NCBI GenBank assembly: GCA_964478055.1
Contig: CAYZHV010000192.1
Location: forward strand, 1 to 7,649
DNA: 7,649 nt
Direction: 5' to 3'
From: CAYZHV01 sp964478055
GTDB lineage: Bacteria > Spirochaetota > Spirochaetia > DSM-27196 > Alkalispirochaetaceae
The notes below the pieces were generated by a model that was not told the DNA's origin, searched no databases, and saw nothing but the letters and a program-made list of their open reading frames with translations. The translations under genes were made by a program, and so were the position numbers. Shown piece by piece: positions 1 through 6,050 of this stretch (the first letter of the stretch is position 1; each line of letters starts with the position of its first letter).

Positions 1-483
1 CTTGAGTATACCGACTCCAGAGGCAAAGAAGGCGGAGACCGCCAGGCCGGAGATTACCATACGGATTACCCAGCCGCCGAACGGTAGCCGCCGGGCCACG
101 GAGTAGGAGAGAAAGAGCCCGACAAGGGAAAAAACCACCGCCGAAAGCTGCACCGCCCCGGCAAAGCCGGGAAAGAGCAGTATCGCTCCCGCGGCGCCAA
201 AGGCGGCGCCCTGAGTGACTCCGAGAAAGCCGGGCTCCACCAGGGGATTCTTGAAGAGCATCTGAAACGCGCAGCCCGAAGCGGCGAGGCTCGCCCCGAG
301 GAGCGCCGCCGAGAGCACCCGGGGTAGTCGGAGATGGCGAAAAACCCGAAAGGCCAGAGGGTCCTCTAAGAGCGTTCCCGGAGCGAGAAGGCCCGGCTGC
401 GGATACCGCCCGAGGAGGAGGGAGAGTACGAAGAGAACGCCGAAAAGGAGAAGGAGCGGGAGAACGCTCCTCCGATCAGTCAA
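1..483 (-). CDS. FecCD-family ABC importer permease (3' part cut by window edge)
   Basis: Inner-membrane permease of a type II (BtuC/FecD-like) ABC importer, which passes substrate handed over by the upstream binding protein. 161 residues are visible, about half of the usual 320-350. Residues 7-25 form a first hydrophobic helix. Residues 52-96 carry the family signature (RLPR, then a small-residue helix GASLAASG, Q74, NPLVEP, LGVTQGAAFG). Further helices lie at about 97-130 and 138-158. The start is TTG at 481-483: an in-frame TGA lies only a few codons upstream, no other start codon is available, and GGGAG sits 7 nt before it. The gene overlaps the binding-protein stop by 8 nt (TTGACTGA), so translation is probably coupled. 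An ATPase gene would be expected further downstream, outside the window. Substrate unknown: chelated iron, corrinoid, or molybdate/tungstate are all used by this family. Confidence 0.93.
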   Translation of the reverse strand, partial: MTDRRSVLPLLLLFGVLFVLSLLLGRYPQPGLLAPGTLLEDPLAFRVFRHLRLPRVLSAALLGASLAASGCAFQMLFKNPLVEPGFLGVTQGAAFGAAGAILLFPGFAGAVQLSAVVFSLVGLFLSYSVARRLPFGGWVIRMVISGLAVSAFFASGVGILK

Positions 484-1555
484 GGAGGTCTCCCGTCAGC
501 CGCGGCGCGATTTTCTCGTAGTACTCGGTGGCCCGAATTCCGTAGAAATCCTGGAAGAAAGCAAGAATCCGCAGCTCGAAGGGTTGGTTGAAGAGCTCCG
601 GGTGCAGGAGATAGGCGAACCACTCCGCTCCGAGAATCCAACGCGTATCCGGCTGCCCCCAGCTGTAGTAATCCGCGGGCATGGCGTAGACCCACCCGTT
701 TCGAACCGCCCGAAGCTCGCGCCATAGGGGGTCGTCCTCAATCGCCTCGATTGCGGCCTCCGAGGCGCTCCTGTAGGAGAGAAAGACGATCACCTCCGGG
801 TCCCAGGCGGCGATCTGCTCAAAGGCGACGCGATTCCATCCAGGACTCAGAGCCGCCCCGAACCAGACTGGCTCGCCGCCTGCGAGCATGACCTGCCGCG
901 CCTGCATCCACCCCTCCGGGGCGACGCTGAAGCTATACCCCCCTTCCTCGGTGGAGTAGGAGAGCAGAAGCACCTCCGGTCGAGTCACCCCCTCCGTCGC
1001 CGCCAGGAGCGCTTCCACCCGCTCCTCGAAGTGAGCCACGATCTCCTCCGCCCGCTCCGGCTGGTTGAGTACCGTTCCAAGGGTTCGAATGTCTTCGTTG
1101 TACTGCTCCGGGGTCTCCAGGTCCAGGTAGAGCACCGTGGCGCCGGCGGTCTCCAGAGCGCTACCCAGGGAGTTGCGCATCTGGGTTTTCATGATTACGA
1201 GATCCGGATTGTGGGAGAGGACTTCTTCGGGGCCAGCGGTCCTTCCGAGCCGTGCCTTGGCGTCAGGGTTTTCGTCCACAACGGGGAAAAAGTCCCCGAT
1301 CCCCTGGTCGGTCTGCCCCACGGCGACGACTCTGTCGCTCACACCGGGAAAGAGATAGAGAGCGTCAACGAGCATAATCGTCGCCCGCCCGGTGAGGACG
1401 ATCCGCTCGGGCACACCAGAGAGCTCTACGGTGCGACCGAGAGCATCCACCACGGTGATCTCAGTCGGGGCCTCCTGCACCCCTTCGGCAGAGAGAAGTG
1501 AGACGCTACTGAGAGTCAGGAAAATAGCAGCGAAGACCGCGACGGGCCTCTTCAT
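476..1555 (-). CDS. Periplasmic substrate-binding protein of ABC importer (Peripla_BP_2 / TroA-like fold)
   Basis: 359-residue binding protein that captures substrate in the periplasm and delivers it to the permease encoded next. Residues 1-23 are a signal peptide (K2-R3, hydrophobic core, cleavage probably after LLSA). It has no lipobox cysteine, so it should be soluble in the periplasm, which implies a diderm cell. Residues 33-53 match the opening of the family (VVDALGRTVELSGVPERIV). HNPDLVI at 115-121 is the usual strand before the binding cleft, the long linker helix spans about 165-188, and the second lobe covers about 192-310. The YYSWGQPDTRW stretch at 296-306 is distinctive and rich in possible ligand-contacting aromatics. 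Length is normal for the family. The start has GGAGG spaced 5-6 nt away. Iron-siderophore, corrinoid and molybdate/tungstate (MolA-like) binding are all possible. Divergence from a MocA-like gene favours an oxyanion only weakly. Confidence 0.92.
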   Translation of the reverse strand: MKRPVAVFAAIFLTLSSVSLLSAEGVQEAPTEITVVDALGRTVELSGVPERIVLTGRATIMLVDALYLFPGVSDRVVAVGQTDQGIGDFFPVVDENPDAKARLGRTAGPEEVLSHNPDLVIMKTQMRNSLGSALETAGATVLYLDLETPEQYNEDIRTLGTVLNQPERAEEIVAHFEERVEALLAATEGVTRPEVLLLSYSTEEGGYSFSVAPEGWMQARQVMLAGGEPVWFGAALSPGWNRVAFEQIAAWDPEVIVFLSYRSASEAAIEAIEDDPLWRELRAVRNGWVYAMPADYYSWGQPDTRWILGAEWFAYLLHPELFNQPFELRILAFFQDFYGIRATEYYEKIAPRLTGDLLD

Positions 1556-1582
1556 GGTTTACCTCCACGCAATAGGGTCTTC

Positions 1583-1612
1583 ACTCTACTGGAGGAATTC
1601 GCCAGGTATCAA
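1583..1612 (-). promoter_or_regulatory. Promoter of the ABC importer operon
   Basis: Read on the minus strand, TTGATA (1607-1612, 5 of 6 to the -35 consensus) is followed after 18 nt by TAGAGT (1583-1588, 4 of 6 to the -10 consensus). The predicted transcript starts near 1576, giving a short leader of about 20 nt that contains the GGAGG ribosome binding site. No metal-regulator palindrome is obvious. Prediction by eye only. Confidence 0.5.
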
Positions 1613-1632
1613 GAACCTTGTTGTTTTTCGTG

Positions 1633-1638
1633 TAGAAT
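1633..1638 (+). promoter_or_regulatory. Candidate -10 box of the MocA-like gene (possible leaderless start)
   Basis: TAGAAT matches the -10 consensus at 5 of 6 positions and ends 6 nt before the ATG at 1645, so transcription would begin at or next to the start codon. The bases between hold no purine-rich ribosome binding site. The -35 region expected at 1609-1616 is poor, and overlaps the -35 of the divergent importer promoter. Confidence 0.45.
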
Positions 1639-1644
1639 GAGCCT

Positions 1645-2235
1645 ATGGAGCGTGAGAATCGCCTACCTTGGGACTGCGTTCTCCTCGCCGCGGGCGAGTC
1701 CAAGCGAATGGGGCGGTCGAAACAGCTTCTCGATTTCCACGGCACGCCCCTGGCGGAAGCTACCCTGCGAAACGCCCTTGAAGCGTGCGAGCTAGTCGTC
1801 CTGGTTCAGGGAGCAGCTAATCTCTCCTTCATCTCGGAGCAGTACGAGCGAGTCCGGTTGGTGACCAACTACGAGTATCGCACCGGCCAGCTCAGCTCCC
1901 TCCAAAGAGGCCTGGCAGCTTCGCGGAGCGAGTATGTCTTCATCATGCTCGCGGACCTCCCCCTGGTCTCCCCGGGGGTCTACCACCGCCTGGCCGAGGC
2001 GATCGGGGAGGCCCCGGCGGCCTATCCCGTCTTCGGGGAGTGTCGCGGCCACCCGGTTCTCGTCGGTCCCGAGGCGAAAGCGCTCCTCTTGGAGGCCCCG
2101 CCAAAGGACCGGGCGATGCGCGTTATCGCGCCCCTCCATCCGGTGGAAGCCGCTCTCGGGGACCCTTCGGTCTGTCGGGACGCGGATACCTACGAGGAGC
2201 TCAAGCGGCTCAGGGAGCAAGATCGAGACGTCTGA
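1645..2235 (+). CDS. MocA-like NTP transferase (molybdenum cofactor cytidylyltransferase family)
   Basis: 196-residue cytoplasmic nucleotidyltransferase of the MobA-like NTP_transf_3 group. Family members transfer a CMP or GMP moiety to molybdopterin; MocA makes the cytosine dinucleotide cofactor of xanthine-dehydrogenase-type enzymes. The nucleotide-binding signature LLAAGESKRMGRSKQLL begins at about residue 12, where K27 would bind phosphate. NYEYRTGQLSSLQRGL at 74-89 matches the GM-x-SL-x-GL motif. LADLPLVSP at 102-110 holds the metal-binding Asp. GHPVLV at about 134-139 and DADTYEEL near the C-terminus are also typical. Length fits MocA (about 190). No Shine-Dalgarno sequence precedes the ATG and a -10 box lies 6 nt upstream, so the mRNA may be leaderless. 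It is divergent from the importer operon and overlaps the NTPase gene tail to tail by 26 nt. Other NTP_transf_3 functions, such as cobinamide guanylylation, are less likely from the motif pattern. Confidence 0.85.
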   Translation: MERENRLPWDCVLLAAGESKRMGRSKQLLDFHGTPLAEATLRNALEACELVVLVQGAANLSFISEQYERVRLVTNYEYRTGQLSSLQRGLAASRSEYVFIMLADLPLVSPGVYHRLAEAIGEAPAAYPVFGECRGHPVLVGPEAKALLLEAPPKDRAMRVIAPLHPVEAALGDPSVCRDADTYEELKRLREQDRDV

Positions 2236-2680
2236 CCGGTCGCCCCGGAGGGGCGAGCTTCGAAAAATGATCCGTTAGGGAGGGCCTGCAACTCACGGTG
2301 AGCTCCCGGCCGGTCTCGAGAAAGAGGGATAGCACCCCGTGGAATCCCCTTCCTTGCGCCTCCAGGGGACCGAGCTCATCCAGTATCAGCGGACTTTCAC
2401 CCTCTGAAATTAGTTCCCGGGCCCCTTCGAGGGCCCAGTCAAAAGCGGTCTGATCAAAAAAGAAGCGACGGAAGCGAAACCACCTCGCCCCGGCGGCCCC
2501 CGCTACCCGTGCGAGAGGCCGGCGCTCACCGCAGGGAAGAGCGAGCAGGTCGTAACCCAGGAGGCCCTGAGACCCTAGGACCTTGGGGGAGAGGAAGCCC
2601 GTGGCCCCGGTGAGGTGGGCGAGCTCCTGGAGATAGGCGGTCTTACCACCGTCCCGGTGGCCGCAAACGAGGCGAAGCAC
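2210..2680 (-). CDS. Small P-loop NTPase (NTPase_1/THEP1- or DUF2478-like)
   Basis: 156-residue cytoplasmic nucleoside-triphosphatase-like protein of unknown substrate. The Walker A motif GHRDGGKT is at residues 7-14. GFLSPKVLG (28-36) and GYDLLALPCGERRPL (42-56) follow the pattern GF-x-SP ... GYDL ... GE-R-x-L seen in THEP1-like and DUF2478 proteins. Walker B, PLILDELGPLE, is at 97-107 with D101 and E102. SCRPSL at 130-135 matches the late arginine-containing strand. The start is GTG at 2678-2680, 5 nt after the argA stop, with only a weak upstream TGAGAA, so translation probably depends on coupling to argA. Proteins of this group are sometimes found near molybdenum-cofactor genes, and a MocA-like gene lies directly opposite here. 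A role in that pathway is an inference. A MobB-like GTP-binding role is an alternative. Confidence 0.8.
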   Translation of the reverse strand: MLRLVCGHRDGGKTAYLQELAHLTGATGFLSPKVLGSQGLLGYDLLALPCGERRPLARVAGAAGARWFRFRRFFFDQTAFDWALEGARELISEGESPLILDELGPLEAQGRGFHGVLSLFLETGRELTVSCRPSLTDHFSKLAPPGRPVRRLDLAP

Positions 2681-2685
2681 GGTTC

Positions 2686-4020
2686 TCAGAGGTCGAGCAT
2701 GAGGACTCGGCTGTTTCGGGTAGCGTCGTAAGCCGCCCGCTTCTCCTCAGGGAGGCGGTCTACTGGGCTCTTCTTGAAGCCGAGGCGCTCGAACCAGTCG
2801 GAGGTCTGGGTGGTGAGGACAAAAACTCTGTTCAAACCGAGGCTCCTGGCGCGCTCCACGAGGTAGGAGACGATTTTGAGACCGATACCGAGATGCTCAA
2901 AGGCGCGGTCCACGGCGATCCCGGCGATCTCCGCGGAGCCGTCATGGTAGCGATGGAGAGCCCCGCACCCGTGGATCGTGCCGTCGGTCTCGTGGACCAC
3001 GTAGTCCTCGTACTGCGATGCGATCTGCTCCTGGCTCCGGTCCACCAGGACTCCCCGGTGGGCCAGAGGAAGCATGAGACGGTGCACGTCCGCGGTGTCT
3101 CCGGGCCGCATGGGACGAATGCTCTGATACTCGTTGGCGTGCACCATGGTTCCCACGCCGAGGGTGGAGAAGATCTCCATCAGCACCGCCCCTTCCACGG
3201 TTCCGTCGAGAATGTGGACACGATTCACGCTCTGCTCCGCCGCCTTGTGGGCAAGCTCCACGAGCTCGTAGTCCGTGTAGTCCGTCTTCCCATCGGGGGG
3301 GGCGTTCTTTTCCAGAAAGTCTTTCGCCTGACTCACATCCATCCGGCTGATCCGACCGCTCCGGCCCCTGTCCACCCCCTCCGGGAGGGTGTACGCCCCG
3401 GCGTCGATACCGGGTGTGCTGGTGACAAAGAAGAGCTTGTCCGCGGCGAGGCTCATGCTGATGGAGGTAGCAAGCTCCCGGGAGGAGATGTTGTAGGGCT
3501 GCCCGGATCCGCTCCAGCCGATGCAGGGGAAAATGGGAACAAGTCCATCCTCCAAGACGGTGCGCAGCAGGTCGAGCTGCACCCGTTCCACATGCCCCGC
3601 GTGCTGAAAGTCCACGCCCTCATCCACACCGATCGCCCGGGCCCGCACCCAGTTGCCGAGAACCGCGTTGGTCCGGTGCTCCGAGAGGGTGGTAAGGAGC
3701 CTGTTGGCAACGTCGAAGGCCGCCATCTTGATAAAGGGCATCTGCTCCGGGGTCGCTATCCGGACTCCCCGAATCCGTTCCCAGCCGAGGCTGTACTGGG
3801 TGAGGACTTCGTCAATTCGCTGCCGCGCCCCGGGAACGAGAACTACGTGAATCCCCGCCTGATGGAGGAGAACCAGGTCCTTCATAAGCGGCGTAAAGAG
3901 GGGGGTATCAATGACCTTGTTGTCGATGTGAAAGACGAAGGTCTTTCCTGCAAACCGATGGGTGTAGGTAAAGACCTCCCGAATGAGATCTACCTGCTCC
4001 TGAATCGTCCCGGCCTTCAT
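2686..4020 (-). CDS. argA: Amino-acid N-acetyltransferase (N-acetylglutamate synthase), ArgA type
   Basis: Catalyses acetyl-CoA + L-glutamate to N-acetylglutamate, the first step of arginine biosynthesis, in the cytoplasm. At 444 residues it matches the classical ArgA (443 in E. coli). The amino-acid-kinase-like regulatory domain spans about 25-290 (VVLVPGARQRID at 59-70, GQPYNISSRELA at 173-184, DKLFFVTSTPGI at 194-205, DGTVEGAVL at 272-280, GVGTMV at 288-293). The GNAT domain spans about 300-444, with RPM at 302-304, EIAGIAVD at 364-371, an acetyl-CoA loop LGIGLK at 377-382, and the ArgA ending TSDWFERLGF ... SRVLMLDL. The ATG has a strong GAGGAG about 6 nt upstream. Arginine feedback inhibition is usual for this class. 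An unusual C8 run encodes residues 240-242, between the domains. The gene is followed after 5 nt by the small NTPase gene. Confidence 0.96.
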   Translation of the reverse strand: MKAGTIQEQVDLIREVFTYTHRFAGKTFVFHIDNKVIDTPLFTPLMKDLVLLHQAGIHVVLVPGARQRIDEVLTQYSLGWERIRGVRIATPEQMPFIKMAAFDVANRLLTTLSEHRTNAVLGNWVRARAIGVDEGVDFQHAGHVERVQLDLLRTVLEDGLVPIFPCIGWSGSGQPYNISSRELATSISMSLAADKLFFVTSTPGIDAGAYTLPEGVDRGRSGRISRMDVSQAKDFLEKNAPPDGKTDYTDYELVELAHKAAEQSVNRVHILDGTVEGAVLMEIFSTLGVGTMVHANEYQSIRPMRPGDTADVHRLMLPLAHRGVLVDRSQEQIASQYEDYVVHETDGTIHGCGALHRYHDGSAEIAGIAVDRAFEHLGIGLKIVSYLVERARSLGLNRVFVLTTQTSDWFERLGFKKSPVDRLPEEKRAAYDATRNSRVLMLDL

Positions 4021-4070
4021 GGCGTTGCTCCTCTGTTAGGGGGCTATCCTATCCGCGCCGGGGCGATTAG

Positions 4071-4099
4071 AAAAGTGGAAGAACCACCGGCAAGCGGTG
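4071..4099 (-). terminator. Weak terminator-like hairpins after the outer-membrane protein gene
   Basis: On the minus strand, just after the stop at 4112, CACCG-CTTGC-CGGTG can form a 5-bp hairpin (4085-4099). The partly overlapping GTGG-TTCTT-CCAC can form a 4-bp hairpin (4075-4087) followed directly by TTTTCT. The two exclude each other. Both are weak, so read-through into argA is possible. Confidence 0.25.
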
Positions 4100-4111
4100 C
4101 GACGGCGACTC

Positions 4112-5386
4112 CTAGAACTTGATGCCCAGCCCGCCAAAGACGCCGATAAAGCTCAAGGTACCGCCTTCATCGTGCCAAATGGTCCAGTAGCTCGCCCCAC
4201 CGTGAAGGCGAATGTACCGACCCCAGTTGTAGCCGAACTCCGTGGAGACTCGCATGACCGGATCGATAGTCTCATCCTCGTAGGGCTCGTCACTGGTAAG
4301 GGTCGGGTCGAAATCAACCTCCACCTTGGTAAGCTGAGCGCCACCGGCAGCTTTGACCGTGAAGTCCCAACCACCGAGGGGGCCGAAACGATATCCGAGA
4401 AATCCGAGAAGGGGAATAAAGTCCACCTGCGGGTCCACGCTCTGATCGGCTATGGCGTCGAGATCACCGAGCCCCACGTCAACGCCGAGGATCAGATTGC
4501 GGAAAGGAATGTCGTTTGCCACGACCCGAGCGAGGACAACTTGCCCGCTATTGATGATATCCTCGGCATCGGCAGAAACGGGAAAGAGAAAGTCATACCC
4601 GAGCTCCATGCCAACCCGCCAGTCGTCGGGAGTGCGCTCGAGGCGGAGATACCCCGGAATCTCCGGGGGCGTTGCACTGAGCTCAAAGACGAGACGAAAG
4701 AAGTCGTCCACGGCGATCTGGAGCTCGTCCTTCGCCATGACGTACACCTGCTCTTCGATCTCCTGGAGCACCTCTATGCGATAGCTCCCGGGCAGGAGTG
4801 ATATCTCCTGGAGATTCACCCCAACTGAGGTGTCGTTGATAAGAACTTCATAGTTGGCTTCCACTCCCTGGTTCTCGAACTCGAGAAGCCCGAAGCCGGG
4901 AAAGAGGTCCATGACAGCGTCTTCAACTTCTTCCTGGATCTGTCGGCTCAGCAGGAGGATCGCATCCTCGTTACCCATGGCCGGCAATCCACGAGCATCA
5001 AACTCCTGGGAAAAGAAGACCCTGTTGAGTCGGGCGGACCAGACATCGAAGAGAAAGCGGTAGCTCCCGTCCCGACGCTGATCGACGACCCCCGCGATAA
5101 GAGCGTCCGCCTTCGGAGGCTCCTCCATAACCGAGCCCATGAAGCTCTCCAACTCCTCCGGTGCCTCCCGGACGGTGAGATCGAAGCGGTTCCCCTCATT
5201 GAGTCTGCGAAGGAGGTCGCTGTTGATCCGCTCGGTGAGAGAGATGATATTTGCGGGTGCGTCCTGGGTCTCCGGGAGATGGACGACCAGCCGGGGCTGG
5301 ATACCGTCTTCCTGAGCCGCAAGGGGTGAGAGCGAAACGAAGAGTAGGACAAGTAGGATGACTCCAGACTGAAGCGATCGATGCAC
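4112..5386 (-). CDS. Exported outer-membrane protein with TolB-like, PEGA-like and barrel parts
   Basis: 424-residue secreted protein, not identifiable as a named gene. Residues 1-24 are a signal peptide ending LSPLAA before QEDG. Residues about 30-170 alternate helices and strands (NIISLTERINSDLLRRL, DALIAGVVDQ, YRFLFDVWSARLNRVFF, LSRQIQEEVEDAVMDLFPG), resembling TolB N-terminal domains. Residues about 175-215 (YEVLINDTSVG ... LLPGSYRIEV) look like a PEGA repeat, a small beta module linked to surface or cell-wall proteins. Residues about 255-424 are alternating aromatic/hydrophobic strands ending GGLGIKF. The terminal Phe is the usual outer-membrane beta-barrel sorting signal. I chose GTG at 5384-5386 because it starts a proper signal peptide and lies behind a promoter, with GAGG 11 nt upstream. 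The open frame extends 70 codons further, but that part runs antisense into the divergent gene. Role unknown; a structural or envelope-tethering function is inferred. Confidence 0.8.
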   Translation of the reverse strand: MHRSLQSGVILLVLLFVSLSPLAAQEDGIQPRLVVHLPETQDAPANIISLTERINSDLLRRLNEGNRFDLTVREAPEELESFMGSVMEEPPKADALIAGVVDQRRDGSYRFLFDVWSARLNRVFFSQEFDARGLPAMGNEDAILLLSRQIQEEVEDAVMDLFPGFGLLEFENQGVEANYEVLINDTSVGVNLQEISLLPGSYRIEVLQEIEEQVYVMAKDELQIAVDDFFRLVFELSATPPEIPGYLRLERTPDDWRVGMELGYDFLFPVSADAEDIINSGQVVLARVVANDIPFRNLILGVDVGLGDLDAIADQSVDPQVDFIPLLGFLGYRFGPLGGWDFTVKAAGGAQLTKVEVDFDPTLTSDEPYEDETIDPVMRVSTEFGYNWGRYIRLHGGASYWTIWHDEGGTLSFIGVFGGLGIKF

Positions 5387-5397
5387 CTGTAAAAAAA

Positions 5398-5437
5398 CCT
5401 CAGGAAAAACTCTAACACATCGAGAAGGAACTTGCAC
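5398..5437 (-). promoter_or_regulatory. Promoter and ribosome binding site of the outer-membrane protein gene
   Basis: On the minus strand GTGCAA (5432-5437, 3 of 6) is followed after 17 nt by TAGAGT (5409-5414, 4 of 6). Transcription would start near 5402, giving a leader of about 16 nt. The only ribosome binding site is GAGG (5398-5401), 11 nt from the GTG start and separated from it mainly by seven T. This is longer than ideal. Confidence 0.4.
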
Positions 5438-5460
5438 GTTCGCCCCGAGCTCCCTAGACT
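5432..5460 (+). promoter_or_regulatory. Promoter of the DUF4230 gene pair
   Basis: TTGCAC (5432-5437), a 17-nt spacer, then TAGACT (5455-5460). The -10 box ends 8 nt before the ATG at 5469, so the transcript probably starts about 2 nt before ATG. There is no ribosome binding site in that gap. The -35 bases are the same six used, on the other strand, by the divergent promoter. Confidence 0.45.
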
Positions 5461-5468
5461 TACTCCCG

Positions 5469-6050
5469 ATGCGGCGTGTTCTGTCCATTTTGGTCACAGT
5501 GTCACTTCTGGTTCTCGCCGGTTGCGATACCGATGACGCGGATCCCAGAGGGCTTCCTCTGGAGAGACGTATTTCCTCCCTCCTGGAGCTCCACACGGTG
5601 GAGTACGTCTACAGAGACATTGTCTACTTCGGTGAGCAGGAGTCCTTTCTCGGCATATTTCGTACCCGGGACCAACAGCTGCTCTTCGCGGTGCGTCTTC
5701 GCGTGCAGGCCGGGGTTGATCTGAGCAAAGGAGTGGAGGTGCTCAGAGATCCGGATAATCCGAGAATGGCACTGGTCCGTATTCCTTCGCCGGAGGTTCT
5801 TCTGGTGGACGCCGAAGAGGGATCGATCGAGCAGTTCTTTGTGCGAGAGCGGGGCGGCAGCATCGAGTGGGACCAGGTCTCAGCGGAGATGGAGAGCGTA
5901 AAGGAGCGGGTGAAAGCGGACGCCGTGGAGAAGGGGATCCTCAATCGGGCGGAGGAGAACGCCGTCGAGCTGATCGAGGAGGTTCTCGGTGTCGCTGGCT
6001 TCGAGGAGGTGACCGTCCAAGTCCGGCCACCGGAGGAGCTGAAAGGATGA
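5469..6050 (+). CDS. DUF4230-type lipoprotein
   Basis: 193-residue predicted lipoprotein. Residues 1-18 are a lipoprotein signal peptide with lipobox LAGC (16-19), so Cys19 should be lipidated. Asp20 and further acidic residues (TDDAD) follow. In E. coli an Asp at +2 favours inner-membrane retention, but sorting rules differ in spirochaetes. The core reads SLLELHTVEYVYRDIVYF (37-54), then strands FAVRLRVQAGVDLSKGVEV (73-91) and ALVRIPSPEVLLVDAE (101-116), and a C-terminal helix EKGILNRAEENAVELIEEVL (154-173). This is the pattern of DUF4230 proteins, whose function is unknown. There is no Shine-Dalgarno sequence and a -10 box 8 nt upstream suggests leaderless translation. Its stop overlaps the start of the next, paralogous gene in ATGA, so the two proteins are probably made together. 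Confidence 0.85.
   Translation: MRRVLSILVTVSLLVLAGCDTDDADPRGLPLERRISSLLELHTVEYVYRDIVYFGEQESFLGIFRTRDQQLLFAVRLRVQAGVDLSKGVEVLRDPDNPRMALVRIPSPEVLLVDAEEGSIEQFFVRERGGSIEWDQVSAEMESVKERVKADAVEKGILNRAEENAVELIEEVLGVAGFEEVTVQVRPPEELKG

Noticed and set aside
2240..2256. GC-rich hairpin TCGCCCC-GGA-GGGGCGA just after the MocA-like stop, as a terminator
   Set aside because: The stem is perfect but no T run follows, and it lies inside the NTPase coding region, where the codons account for it.
2893..4122. Long plus-strand open frame of 409 codons opposite argA
   Set aside because: It lies antisense to a clearly identified argA, its protein is unlike any family I recognise, and GC-rich codon use explains the open frame.
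4097..4801. Plus-strand open frame of 234 codons opposite the outer-membrane protein gene
   Set aside because: Antisense shadow. The minus-strand frame has a signal peptide, repeat and barrel ending, and this one has no such features.
5387..5596. 70-codon N-terminal extension of the outer-membrane protein
   Set aside because: It would put basic, low-hydrophobic sequence before the signal peptide and run antisense through the promoter and start of the divergent lipoprotein gene.
5867..6046. 60-codon N-terminal extension of the second DUF4230 protein
   Set aside because: It overlaps the upstream gene in another frame, reads as Gly/Arg-rich noise, and would bury the membrane anchor. The ATGA start is better.
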